Assembly (NCBI GenBank): GCA_016783745.1
Contig: JADHVZ010000018.1
Span: 1-38,554 of the forward strand
Direction: 5' to 3'
Length of the DNA: 38,554 nucleotides
Source of the DNA: Candidatus Omnitrophota bacterium
Lineage (GTDB): Bacteria > Omnitrophota > Gorgyraeia > JAHIPI01
Of this stretch, positions 1 through 8,269 are shown in pieces. The position numbers and the translations under genes were made by a program. The notes beneath the pieces were generated by a model. The model was not told the origin of the DNA. It saw nothing but the letters and a program-made list of their open reading frames with translations, and did not search any database. Each line of letters opens with the position of its first letter. Position 1 is the stretch's first letter.

Positions 1-1
1 G

Positions 2-559
2 AACGAAGTGGCGACGAAGCTTATAGTGTTTAAGAACGACAGGGTCTTTTTTTATCCGGGCAATTACCGGGAGTTCCTGGAGAGGATAGGCTGGGAAGAT
101 GACGAGAATATGCCTCAAATAGCTCCGGGCATTGAGCCTTCCGTTTCTAGGGCCCCATCCGGCCCGTCAGGCAAGCCAGCGGCTCAGCCCGAATCGGCTG
201 TTCCTGTCGTGCCGAGCACCGGGATCGGACGCGCGGCAAAAGGGCATGACAGGAAAATGACAAGAAAGGCCCGCGCGGAGTTTATTGCGATGAGATCGAA
301 ATGCTTAAAGCCTCTGAAAGCGAAGATCAAGAGCCTGGAGGATGAGATAATCTCTTCCGAGGACAGGGTGGCGGAGGTGAACGGGAAATTAATGAGAGAT
401 TCGCTAAAAGGAGGCCTCGGTGCGATCCGAAGAAGCGAGTTTTCGAGAGAGCTTGGGGCGTTGGCGAAGAAGATAGAATTCTGTTATGCCCAGCTCGACA
501 CGACGATGAAAGCGTACGATGCCGGGAAGCGGAAATTTAGTAACGAATACAAAAATTAA
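2..559 (+). CDS. C-terminal part of an ABC-F family ATPase (5' end lies outside the window)
   Basis: Frame is open to the window edge (NEVATKLIVFKNDRVFFYPGNYREFLERI...), matching the ABC-F post-ABC motif 'EVATKI.xF..g.v..YPGNY.xYL', followed by a charged coiled coil. Confidence 0.7.
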   Translation, partial: NEVATKLIVFKNDRVFFYPGNYREFLERIGWEDDENMPQIAPGIEPSVSRAPSGPSGKPAAQPESAVPVVPSTGIGRAAKGHDRKMTRKARAEFIAMRSKCLKPLKAKIKSLEDEIISSEDRVAEVNGKLMRDSLKGGLGAIRRSEFSRELGALAKKIEFCYAQLDTTMKAYDAGKRKFSNEYKN

Positions 560-560
560 T

Positions 561-611
561 CAGACGCTTTGAGCAAGTTATCGTAAATGCTATACTTTCG
601 CAAAGCGTCTG
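561..611. repeat. Intergenic stem-loop repeat, copy 1 (perfect 11-bp arms, 29-nt loop)
   Basis: CAGACGCTTTG(561-571) ... CAAAGCGTCTG(601-611); homologous copy at 8270-8320. Confidence 0.75.
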
Positions 612-658
612 ACAGGGCGTCCAAGATGACTTGCATAAATCAAAATAGGAGATAAAAA

Positions 659-1159
659 ATGGCCCAGGAAAATTCATCGTTTGATATTGTCGCGGAAGCG
701 AACCTTCAGGAGGTGGACAACGCTGTTAACCAGACAAGGAAGGAGCTTTCGCAGAGATTCGATTTTAAGGGAAGTAAAGCCTCGATAGAATATAATCGCA
801 CTGAAAAAAAGGTAACGCTGATCGGTGATGATGATTATAAATTGCGCTCCCTTAAAGACATTTTTGCCACTAGGCTTGCCAAGAGGGGGGTTTCTATAAA
901 GCTCCTGATATTTAAAGAACCGCAGAAAGTTTTCGGGGGCTGTTTTCAGCAGGTAGCCGATCTCGTATCAGGAATACCCCACGAAAAAGCAAAGGAGATC
1001 ACAGGAATAATAAAAAAACTGGGACTCAAAGTCCAGGTCCAGATAGAGGGAGAGAAGATAAGGGTATTTTCTCCAAAAAAAGATAACCTCCAACTTGTAA
1101 TAGCACACCTGCGAAAAATAAACTTTCCGATAGCACTTACTTTTTGTAATTACAGGTAG
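659..1159 (+). CDS. yajQ: YajQ family nucleotide-binding protein
   Basis: MAQENSSFDIVAEANLQEVDNAVNQTRKELSQRFDFKGSKASIEY... is characteristic of YajQ; ends in FCNYR like other family members. Confidence 0.92.
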   Translation: MAQENSSFDIVAEANLQEVDNAVNQTRKELSQRFDFKGSKASIEYNRTEKKVTLIGDDDYKLRSLKDIFATRLAKRGVSIKLLIFKEPQKVFGGCFQQVADLVSGIPHEKAKEITGIIKKLGLKVQVQIEGEKIRVFSPKKDNLQLVIAHLRKINFPIALTFCNYR

Positions 1160-1219
1160 AATTGACAACTCCCCATGCCTGAAGGCAGGGGATTCTCCGA
1201 TTTATACCATTTCTGGTTT

Positions 1220-2383
1220 TCATACTAGGAGTTCCTGCTTCGCTGTGGAAGCCAACGCCTCCACTCCACAGGCGATGACCGCGTGTCCCGCGGCTAAGAC
1301 CCCTCCTTTAAAGGAATTAGGAGGGTCTATCCCTCTGGATAAGATGTTTATACTTGCGTTTAGGTCTGCGTTTTCTGTGTGCCCGCAGCTCCGGCACTGA
1401 AATACTTCCTGGTTTATCCTGTTCTCTTTTGAGATATGGTGGCATTTTCTACATTCAAGGCTCGTATTCTTTGGAGATACAAGTATTAGTCTTCCGCCTT
1501 TCCAGCTCAGTTTATAGGAGAGGTGGTTCTGGAATGTATACCAGCCCTGGTCAAGAATGGAACGATTTAGGAGGGATTTGGCTTTAACGTTTGTTCCGGG
1601 ATTTTCCTTTGTTCCTTTGGCTGATTTCGCCATATCCTTTGTCTTTAGGTCTTCCATCACAATTAAGCCGTGGCTTTTAGTTAATTGTGTGGAGGTCTTG
1701 TGCAGGAAGTCATTACGTATATTTGCTATATGGTTGTGGAGTTTCTGTATTTTTTGTTTGGTTTTTCTCCAGTTTGAGGAGAACTTCTTCTTTTTTGAGA
1801 GTTGTCTCTGTAGTTTAGCAAGTCTTTTTAGATTCTTCTTTAATGGTGATATTGTAGGTATAGCTAATCTATTTGAACATTGGGCAAATGTCTTTATGCC
1901 TCTGTCTATTCCTATGTGAGATTGGGGTATTTCTTTGGGTTCGGGGATATCTACTTCACAGTTAAATGAGATGAACCAGTTCCTGCATATTTTTGATACG
2001 GTTACATGCTTTATTTTTCCATTAATTTCTCTTGTCTTGGTGAAGCGGACTGTGCCGAGTTTGGGGATTTGTGCCTGGCCGACTTTCTTTGATAGCTGAT
2101 TTAGTAGTGTTATGCCTTGAGGAAGACGGAATGAGTCATGGATTCCTTTCTTTTTGAACTTTGGATAGCCTCTGCCTCTGAAGAAGTTCTTAAAGGCTTG
2201 GTCAAGGTCTTTGTTGACTTGTTGTAGAGATTGTGAAGGCGGAATGGATAGCCAGTCAAGCTCCTTCTTTAGAGCTAAGGCCTTATTCCATACATAACGG
2301 CAGGAACCTGCTGTCTGGTTGCAGAGAGATTCCTGCTCGGGTGTTAATCTGAGTCTATATTTGAAGCTCTTTTTGATTGTCAT
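1220..2383 (-). CDS. tnpB: TnpB RNA-guided endonuclease (IS605 OrfB)
   Basis: RuvC-like motifs GIDRG, IVMEDL and NADLNASINI, plus a CRKC...CRSC zinc finger; N-terminal HTH typical of OrfB. Confidence 0.93.
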   Translation of the reverse strand: MTIKKSFKYRLRLTPEQESLCNQTAGSCRYVWNKALALKKELDWLSIPPSQSLQQVNKDLDQAFKNFFRGRGYPKFKKKGIHDSFRLPQGITLLNQLSKKVGQAQIPKLGTVRFTKTREINGKIKHVTVSKICRNWFISFNCEVDIPEPKEIPQSHIGIDRGIKTFAQCSNRLAIPTISPLKKNLKRLAKLQRQLSKKKKFSSNWRKTKQKIQKLHNHIANIRNDFLHKTSTQLTKSHGLIVMEDLKTKDMAKSAKGTKENPGTNVKAKSLLNRSILDQGWYTFQNHLSYKLSWKGGRLILVSPKNTSLECRKCHHISKENRINQEVFQCRSCGHTENADLNASINILSRGIDPPNSFKGGVLAAGHAVIACGVEALASTAKQELLV

Positions 2384-2781
2384 TGTCTCTGGGATGTCTT
2401 TTGGCTTTCTATGTACTGTTTAATTACTGAAAGAGGTGCTCCTCCGACTGTTGAGACAAAATATGAGTTTGTCCAGAGTGTGGGGAGCCTTGTGGTTAGG
2501 TGCTTGAATTCTCTCCTTAATATGTGAGATGAGGTACCTTTAACATTCTTGATGAACCTATGAATGCCGTACTGGGGGTCGACTTCCACGAGTAGATGAA
2601 CATGGTCTGGCATAATTTCCATCTCAATTATTTCGGCATTCTGTTTCCTGGTTTGTTTGATGATTATTTCCTTTAATCTCCTCTCTACTTTATCGATCAA
2701 GACCTTGCGCCTATACTTTGGGCACCAGACAACATGATACTTACAGGAATAGACGATATTTCTGTTTGATTTTACTTCCAT
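2380..2781 (-). CDS. tnpA: TnpA Y1 (HUH) transposase, IS200/IS605 family
   Basis: YHVVWCPKYRRKVL and MPDHVHLLV (HUH motif), with Tyr in VIKQYIESQ. Confidence 0.95.
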   Translation of the reverse strand: MEVKSNRNIVYSCKYHVVWCPKYRRKVLIDKVERRLKEIIIKQTRKQNAEIIEMEIMPDHVHLLVEVDPQYGIHRFIKNVKGTSSHILRREFKHLTTRLPTLWTNSYFVSTVGGAPLSVIKQYIESQKTSQRQ

Positions 2782-2848
2782 ATACTATATTATACACTAT
2801 GCTGCTATATAATACAAGACTCATTTATTGCCGCTTCGCAGCAAGCGC

Positions 2849-2897
2849 CTTATCCACAGGGATAGACCCTCCTAATTCCTCTAAAGGAGGGGTCTTA
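2849..2897 (+). repeat. 49-nt near-identical inverted copy of the tnpB 3'/omega-RNA-like hairpin
   Basis: CTTATCCACAGGGATAGACCCTCCTAATTCCTCTAAAGGAGGGGTCTTA is the reverse complement of 1295-1343 with 2 mismatches. Confidence 0.85.
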
Positions 2898-2912
2898 TAT
2901 CCCCATGGATAA

Positions 2913-3021
2913 ATCCAGGGGCTTTACGGCGCCTTCCTGGTAAATGGACGATTAGCCAGACCTTAGGTTCAAGCTACTATTGCAGGGTGTCCTCTTGGTG
3001 GATAGCCCCAGGATACTTTTT
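2913..3021 (+). ncRNA. Possible structured RNA containing the 28-bp repeat, closed by an 11-bp stem and followed by a T-run
   Basis: ATCCAGGGGCT (2913-2923) pairs with AGCCCCAGGAT (3004-3014) with one mismatch; TTTTT follows. Prediction by eye only. Confidence 0.3.
2957..2984 (+). repeat. 28-bp direct repeat, copy 1 (upstream of rsmE)
   Basis: CAGACCTTAGGTTCAAGCTACTATTGCA, identical at 3765-3792. Confidence 0.9.
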
Positions 3022-3035
3022 CCGGAGGGTCATAC

Positions 3036-3746
3036 GTGAACCTTATCCTTTTATTAAAAGAAGATTTTATCGCAGGTCATGACCGAGTCCGTCTCTCAGG
3101 CAGGAGGCATAAGCATATCCGCGATATCCTGAAATCCTCTGTCGGCGATGAGCTGTGTGTCGGCGTAGAAGGCAGCCGGATCGGCAGGGGCCGGGTCCTG
3201 GCAATTGATAATAAGACGATCGAGATGAATGTCACGTTAGAGAAAAACCCGCCATTACCGCTGCCGCTTACCCTGATACTGGCCCTGCCGCGGCCGCTCG
3301 TCCTGAGAAGGGTGCTGATCCACTCGACAGTCCTCGGCGTAAAAAAGATCATATTGCTGCATACCAAAAGGGTCCAGAAAAGTTATTGGCAGAGCCCCGC
3401 CCTCACAGAGGAAAAGATAAGAGAACAGTTCATACTGGGGCTCGAACAGGCAAAGGATACTGTTATGCCTGAGATCCAATTCCGCAAGAGGTTTAAGCCT
3501 TTCGTAGAGGACGAGCTCCCCGGCATGATCAAAGGGATCCAGGCATTTGTTGCCCATTCCGAAGGAGACGCGGCACATCCGGTCAAAGGCGCCAGGCCGG
3601 TCATACTTGTGATAGGGCCGGAGGGCGGGTTTATTCCTTACGAGATCGAGAAGCTTAAAGAAAGCGGATGCAGAGTTGTCAACTTCGGCGAGCGCATCAT
3701 GAACCTGGAAACGGCTGTCGTTGCCTGTATCTCGAGGCTTATGTAA
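3036..3746 (+). CDS. rsmE: 16S rRNA (uracil-1498-N3)-methyltransferase, RsmE
   Basis: HIRDILKSSVGDEL, VILVIGPEGGFIPYEIEKL and NFGERIMNLETAVVA are RsmE SPOUT motifs; GTG start with GGAGGG upstream. Confidence 0.93.
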   Translation: MNLILLLKEDFIAGHDRVRLSGRRHKHIRDILKSSVGDELCVGVEGSRIGRGRVLAIDNKTIEMNVTLEKNPPLPLPLTLILALPRPLVLRRVLIHSTVLGVKKIILLHTKRVQKSYWQSPALTEEKIREQFILGLEQAKDTVMPEIQFRKRFKPFVEDELPGMIKGIQAFVAHSEGDAAHPVKGARPVILVIGPEGGFIPYEIEKLKESGCRVVNFGERIMNLETAVVACISRLM

Positions 3747-3764
3747 TCAATTCCAGGAAAAAAT

Positions 3765-3792
3765 CAGACCTTAGGTTCAAGCTACTATTGCA
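3765..3792 (+). repeat. 28-bp direct repeat, copy 2 (downstream of rsmE)
   Basis: Identical to 2957-2984; weaker similarity continues downstream to about 3826. Confidence 0.9.
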
Positions 3793-3855
3793 ACAATGCG
3801 GGGAGCCATCTTGAATGATCAGCCCGGCAGATATGTGTAAGGTTAATTTTTTGCT

Positions 3856-3883
3856 TTGTGATTATGGTTTCATGTAGTATAAT
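3856..3883 (+). promoter_or_regulatory. Putative sigma-70-type promoter upstream of the GuaA-like gene
   Basis: TTGTGA - 16 nt - TATAAT, within GTAGTATAAT. Confidence 0.45.
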
Positions 3884-3941
3884 CAAAGTCAACATAATGC
3901 GTGTCTGGCGCCAGTGACAAATAACAAAAAGGAGGGATGAA

Positions 3942-4910
3942 GTGCCGTCCATCCAGGAAATTAAGAAAAACGAATTAAACACAGATCGGTTTATAGAAGA
4001 AAAAGTCCGGGAAATATCAGGTCTCGTAGGAGATGGTGTCGCGATTAACGCGCTTTCCGGTGGTGTTGACTCCTCAGCCGTTACGATTTTAGGGCACAGG
4101 GCTTTGGGCGACAGGCTCAAAGCATATTTCATAAATAACGGCATAATGAGAGAAGGTGAACCGCAGGCGATTGCCAGGATATTTGAGAAGTTGGGGGTAA
4201 AAATAGAGATCATTGATGCCCAGGATGAGTTTTTTAACGCTTTAAAGGAAATAACAGATCCGGAAGAAAAAAGAGAGGCCATAACCCAGACATTCTATAA
4301 GGATGTTTTCGGCAGGCTTGTGCGAAAAAGTGACGCGAAATATCTTCTGCAGGGCACCATTCTAACGGATGTAGATGAAACCATTGCCGGTATTAAAAGG
4401 CAGCATAACGTTTTTGAACAATTAGGCATTGATCCTGAAAAGGCTTTTGGATATAAGATCATTGAACCATTGATCCAGTTGCGCAAAGACGGTGTAAGAA
4501 AAGCCGCGGCGGCCCTGGGCTTGCCGGAATCTATATATAACCGCCCTCCTTTCCCGGGCCCGGCGCTGGCAGCGAGAGTGATCGGCGCGGTGACAAGGGA
4601 AAAGATAGGTATAGTAAGAAAAGCGACCACTGTTGTCGAGGAGGAATTGCGTAATACAGGCGCTTTTCAGTATATGGCGATCCTGCACGAGGACAAGGTT
4701 ACCGGCATGCGTGAGAACAAACGGGATTTTGGCCTGCAGATCGAAGTAAGATGCTGGGAGAGTGTTGATGCAAGGAAAGCAACGCCCACAAAATTGCCTT
4801 ATGAGACTCTAACTAAACTGGCAGATAGAATAGTTAATGAAGTTCCGGGTGTAGTAAGCGTAACATACAATATTGCGTCAAAACCACCATCAACTATGGA
4901 GGTTGTCTGA
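3942..4910 (+). CDS. Standalone GMP synthase-like ATP-pyrophosphatase (GuaA C-terminal half, no GATase domain)
   Basis: LSGGVDSSAV P-loop, PPFPGPALAARVIG, and C-terminal VVSVTYNIASKPPSTMEVV like the GuaA dimerisation domain; 322 aa with no glutaminase region. Confidence 0.8.
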   Translation: MPSIQEIKKNELNTDRFIEEKVREISGLVGDGVAINALSGGVDSSAVTILGHRALGDRLKAYFINNGIMREGEPQAIARIFEKLGVKIEIIDAQDEFFNALKEITDPEEKREAITQTFYKDVFGRLVRKSDAKYLLQGTILTDVDETIAGIKRQHNVFEQLGIDPEKAFGYKIIEPLIQLRKDGVRKAAAALGLPESIYNRPPFPGPALAARVIGAVTREKIGIVRKATTVVEEELRNTGAFQYMAILHEDKVTGMRENKRDFGLQIEVRCWESVDARKATPTKLPYETLTKLADRIVNEVPGVVSVTYNIASKPPSTMEVV

Positions 4911-4982
4911 GAACCCCAAAAAAAGTGATCTTAATAGTAACCGAAACTAAAAAGCCTGCTTACCGGCAGGCAAGGAGGCAAC

Positions 4983-5147
4983 ATGGCATTTGGTCAAGGT
5001 AGTGGATATGGCGGGGGTCCGCGAGAGATGCACAAGGCGACATGCGCGGACTGCAATAAAGAATGCGAAGTTCCTTTCAAGCCCAGCGGTGATCGTCCGG
5101 TATACTGCAAGGAATGCTTCTCAAAGCGCAAAGATAGCGGCCGTTAA
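4983..5147 (+). CDS. Small CxxC-x(n)-CxxC zinc-ribbon protein (54 aa)
   Basis: MAFGQGSGYGGGPREMHKATCADCNKECEVPFKPSGDRPVYCKECFSKRKDSGR*, preceded by AGGAGG-like 'caaggaggcaac'. The ORF track reports a different frame (4990-5172). Confidence 0.85.
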   Translation: MAFGQGSGYGGGPREMHKATCADCNKECEVPFKPSGDRPVYCKECFSKRKDSGR

Positions 5148-5175
5148 AAGGCAGCGTCTTAAAGTTGTTTAATAT

Positions 5176-5208
5176 ATATATCCCAGGCATCATCTGCCTG
5201 GGATATAT
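5176..5208 (+). terminator. Strong stem-loop, probable terminator
   Basis: ATATATCCCAGGCA-TCATC-TGCCTGGGATATAT, perfect 14-bp stem with 5-nt loop between convergent gene ends and the next start. Confidence 0.65.
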
Positions 5209-5234
5209 GTCATTTTGACAGGTATGATCGTACC

Positions 5235-6386
5235 ATGGACATGCACAAAAATGAGACGTTAGTTATTACGTGTGCCCGGGGGGTAGCTGAATATTTACGC
5301 CAGGAGGTAGAACAGTTGGGGTATACAGTGCAGTCTGCTTCCGAAACCAGGATAGATATAGCCGCATCGTTACATGACGCGATGAGGCTTAATCTTATGC
5401 TGCGCACCGGCGTTAACGTACTTTGCCTGCTCAAGCAATTTTCCTGTGAAGGCCCTGATAAACTGTACCGGGAGGTCGTATCATTTCCGTGGGAAGACTA
5501 TATCGCGCCCACGGAATACCTCAGCGTCGTCTCCCGCGTGAATACCCCCACTATCGATAATTCAGTTTTTGCGAGCCAGAAGGTGAAAGACGCGATCGTT
5601 GACCGGATTTCCGAGAAATGCGGCAGCCGGCCGGATTCCGGCCCGGGCAGAGACAACGTGGTGATCAACTTTTATTGGAACGATGACAGATGCTGGATAT
5701 ATCTCAATACTTCAGGAAAGAAGCTTTCAGACCGAAGCTATCGGAAAATTCCCCATACGGCCCCCCTGCAGGAGACCTTGGCAGCCGCTCTGCTCGGTGC
5801 CGCAGGTTTTGACGGTTCGCAACCTTTGGTGAATCCCATGTGCGGAAGCGGTACGCTTGCGATAGAAGCGGCGCTCATCGCCTCCAACCGCGCGCCCGGC
5901 CTCTTGCGGAGCAATTTTGGGTTGAAGCACGTAATGGGATTCGATTCAGAGGCATGGAGCGTTTTACGAAAAGAGGTGCGCGCCCGGTCAAAGAAAGAGC
6001 CGCCTTTCCGGATCATCGCAACGGACATTGATAAAAAGGCGGTTGAGGCCGCGAAGAAAAATGCCCAAACTGCCGGGGTCGATCACATGATCGAATTTCA
6101 TGTCTGCGATTTTAACGATACCCCGATCCCTGAAGAGAAAGGGATCGTCATCCTTAACCCTGAATACGGCTATAGGCTCGGAATAGAGCGTGAGCTGGAA
6201 GGGACCTATAAACGGATAGGGGATTTCTTTAAGAATAAATGCACGGGGTATGCCGGGTATATTTTTACCGGGAATATGGCCCTGTCAAAGAAGGTGGGGT
6301 TGAAGACCAGCCGCAGACTCGTTTTCTTTAATGCCAGGATAGAATGTAGGCTCCTGGAATACCACATGTATGTCGGCAGCAAGTGA
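5235..6386 (+). CDS. THUMP-domain class I SAM RNA methyltransferase, RlmL/YpsC-like
   Basis: N-terminal THUMP-like region, then NPMCGSGTLAIEAALIA and the D/NPPY-equivalent motif ILNPEYGYRLG. Confidence 0.9.
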   Translation: MDMHKNETLVITCARGVAEYLRQEVEQLGYTVQSASETRIDIAASLHDAMRLNLMLRTGVNVLCLLKQFSCEGPDKLYREVVSFPWEDYIAPTEYLSVVSRVNTPTIDNSVFASQKVKDAIVDRISEKCGSRPDSGPGRDNVVINFYWNDDRCWIYLNTSGKKLSDRSYRKIPHTAPLQETLAAALLGAAGFDGSQPLVNPMCGSGTLAIEAALIASNRAPGLLRSNFGLKHVMGFDSEAWSVLRKEVRARSKKEPPFRIIATDIDKKAVEAAKKNAQTAGVDHMIEFHVCDFNDTPIPEEKGIVILNPEYGYRLGIERELEGTYKRIGDFFKNKCTGYAGYIFTGNMALSKKVGLKTSRRLVFFNARIECRLLEYHMYVGSK

Positions 6387-6404
6387 AACTAACGCCTTTT
6401 TATT

Positions 6405-8252
6405 TTGAGAAAGAATATGCCAAATCAAAAAAGAAGAAAAGATGTAAGGAACCTCGCGATCATAGCGCACGTTGACCATGGGAAGACCACCCTTGTAGAC
6501 GCCCTTCTTAAATATACCGGCGCCTATGAGTTTAAAGATGGCGAGGTCGCCATAATGGACTCAAATCCTCTTGAGAAAGAGAGAGGCATTACCATCCTGT
6601 CTAAAAACGCTTCTCTCCAATATAAAGGGGTACAATTGAATCTTGTTGATACGCCCGGGCATGCTGATTTTGGCAGTGAGGTCGAACGTATTCTTAAGAT
6701 GGTCGATGGTGTGCTTCTTCTTGTTGACGCCTTTGAAGGGCCCATGCCGCAGACTAAATTTGTTTTAAAGAAGTCACTCGAGCTGCATTTAAAACCGATA
6801 CTTGTGATAAATAAGCTTGATCGTGCCCATGCCCGCCCGGATGAAGTGGCGGATATGACATTCGATCTTTTTTGTGAGCTGCACGCTTCTGATGAACAGC
6901 TTGATTTCCCGATCGTTTACGCTTCGGGAAAGGACGGTTACGCGACTCTTGATCTTGATGAGCCGAGAGACTCTATGAAACCTCTTTTAGAAACTATCCT
7001 GCATAGGGTATTGCCGCCGATAGCCAACCCTGATCTGCCTTTTCAGATGCTGGTTACAATGCTTGATTATAACTCTTATGCTGGGCGAATCGCTATAGGG
7101 CGGATTTTTCACGGGGTTGTCCGTGTCGGGGACCCTGTGGCGCTTGTGAAACGTGATGGGACTGTTGCCAGAGGCAAGGCAGCTAAGATCATGAAGTATC
7201 GTGGACTGATCCGTATCGAGGTCAATGAGGCTATGGCAGGAGATATTATATCGATCTCCGGGATAGAGGACGTAGAAGTCGGAGAGACACTCACGTGTAT
7301 TGATAAGCCAAAAGGATTGCCTACTATTAAAATAGATGAGCCTACGATCTCTATGAACTTTTCTCATAATACAAGCCCTCTTTCAGGCAAGGATGGAGGC
7401 AGATTTTTAACATCACGGCATATACGGGAGCGTCTTGAGCATGAGGCTATGATAAATGTCGGCATCAAGGTCGAGGAGGTTCTAGGGACTGACCGGTTAA
7501 AGGTCTCAGGCCGCGGTGAGCTGCATCTTGCCATCCTTATTGAAACAATGCGCCGTGAAGGGTATGAGATGGAAGTCTCCAGGCCGCAGGTTATTTTGAA
7601 GAAAATGGGCAGTCAAACGCTCGAGCCGGTTGAAGAGGTGGTAATCGAGGTGGAAAATGAGTATCAGGGTGTTGTTATGCAGGCGATCGGAGCTCGCAAG
7701 GCTCAGATGCGCGACATGAAGACAACATCTTCCGGCACTATCCGTATGGAATTTGTTGTTGCCTCAAGGGCATTGATCGGGTTTAGAAGCGATTTTCTTA
7801 TGATGACCCGGGGTAATGGCGTCATGTACCAGAATTTTTTTGAATATCAGACCCATAAAGGAGATATGCCTACCCGTCAAAGCGGTGTTCTCATCGCACA
7901 TGGATCCGGTGACGCGGTGGCATACGCGCTTTATAATTTACAGCCACGCGGTGATATCTTTGTTAAACCGGGAGAAAGGCTATATGAGGGGATGATCGTC
8001 GGTGTAAACAACAAGGGGGCCGATATTGTTGTAAACGCCTTACGCGGAAAGAAATTAACTAATATGCGCGCTTCAGGAAGTGATGACGCGATCATGCTTA
8101 TACCTCCGCGGCAGATGACCATTGAGTTCGCTCTTGAGTTTATTGAGGATGATGAATTAGTTGAGATAACTCCCAAATATGTAAGGCTCCGGAAATTGCA
8201 TTTAACAGAAGTAGCGCGCAAGCGGTTGAGCCGTAGCGCAAAATCAAAATAA
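6405..8252 (+). CDS. typA: Translational GTPase TypA/BipA
   Basis: NLAIIAHVDHGKTTLVDALLKYTG, MDSNPLEKERGITI, VDTPGHADFG, NKLDR; characteristic C-terminal domain. True start may be the ATG at 6417. Confidence 0.97.
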   Translation: MRKNMPNQKRRKDVRNLAIIAHVDHGKTTLVDALLKYTGAYEFKDGEVAIMDSNPLEKERGITILSKNASLQYKGVQLNLVDTPGHADFGSEVERILKMVDGVLLLVDAFEGPMPQTKFVLKKSLELHLKPILVINKLDRAHARPDEVADMTFDLFCELHASDEQLDFPIVYASGKDGYATLDLDEPRDSMKPLLETILHRVLPPIANPDLPFQMLVTMLDYNSYAGRIAIGRIFHGVVRVGDPVALVKRDGTVARGKAAKIMKYRGLIRIEVNEAMAGDIISISGIEDVEVGETLTCIDKPKGLPTIKIDEPTISMNFSHNTSPLSGKDGGRFLTSRHIRERLEHEAMINVGIKVEEVLGTDRLKVSGRGELHLAILIETMRREGYEMEVSRPQVILKKMGSQTLEPVEEVVIEVENEYQGVVMQAIGARKAQMRDMKTTSSGTIRMEFVVASRALIGFRSDFLMMTRGNGVMYQNFFEYQTHKGDMPTRQSGVLIAHGSGDAVAYALYNLQPRGDIFVKPGERLYEGMIVGVNNKGADIVVNALRGKKLTNMRASGSDDAIMLIPPRQMTIEFALEFIEDDELVEITPKYVRLRKLHLTEVARKRLSRSAKSK

Positions 8253-8269
8253 TATAGTGAAAGATCGAT

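Larger units (their letters stand above)
1165..2850 (-). mobile_element. IS200/IS605-type insertion sequence (tnpA + tnpB), approximate ends
   Basis: Divided tnpA/tnpB on the minus strand; terminal hairpin near 1170-1195 (CCCCATGCCTGAAGGCAGGGG) next to the tnpB 3' end and CGCTT-CGCAGC-AAGCG near 2832-2847 beyond the tnpA 5' end. Exact ends not determined. Confidence 0.8.

Noticed and set aside
2718-2912. ORF ending ...STGIDPPNSSKGGVLYPHG as a gene
   Set aside because: Antisense to tnpA; only its last part resembles the TnpB tail because of the 49-nt inverted copy. Treated as repeat, not a gene.
2965-2975. tRNA T-loop-like GGTTCAAG in the 28-bp repeats
   Set aside because: No acceptor, D-arm or anticodon arm could be placed around it.
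3765-3830. Complete 6S RNA gene
   Set aside because: Only a 3'-arm-like segment is seen; the upstream ~90 nt needed for the 5' half is rsmE coding sequence, so at most a fragment.
4990-5172. ORF MVKVVDMAGVRERCTRR... from the track
   Set aside because: Overlaps in another frame the zinc-ribbon ORF 4983-5147, which has a better start, a ribosome site and recognisable CxxC motifs.
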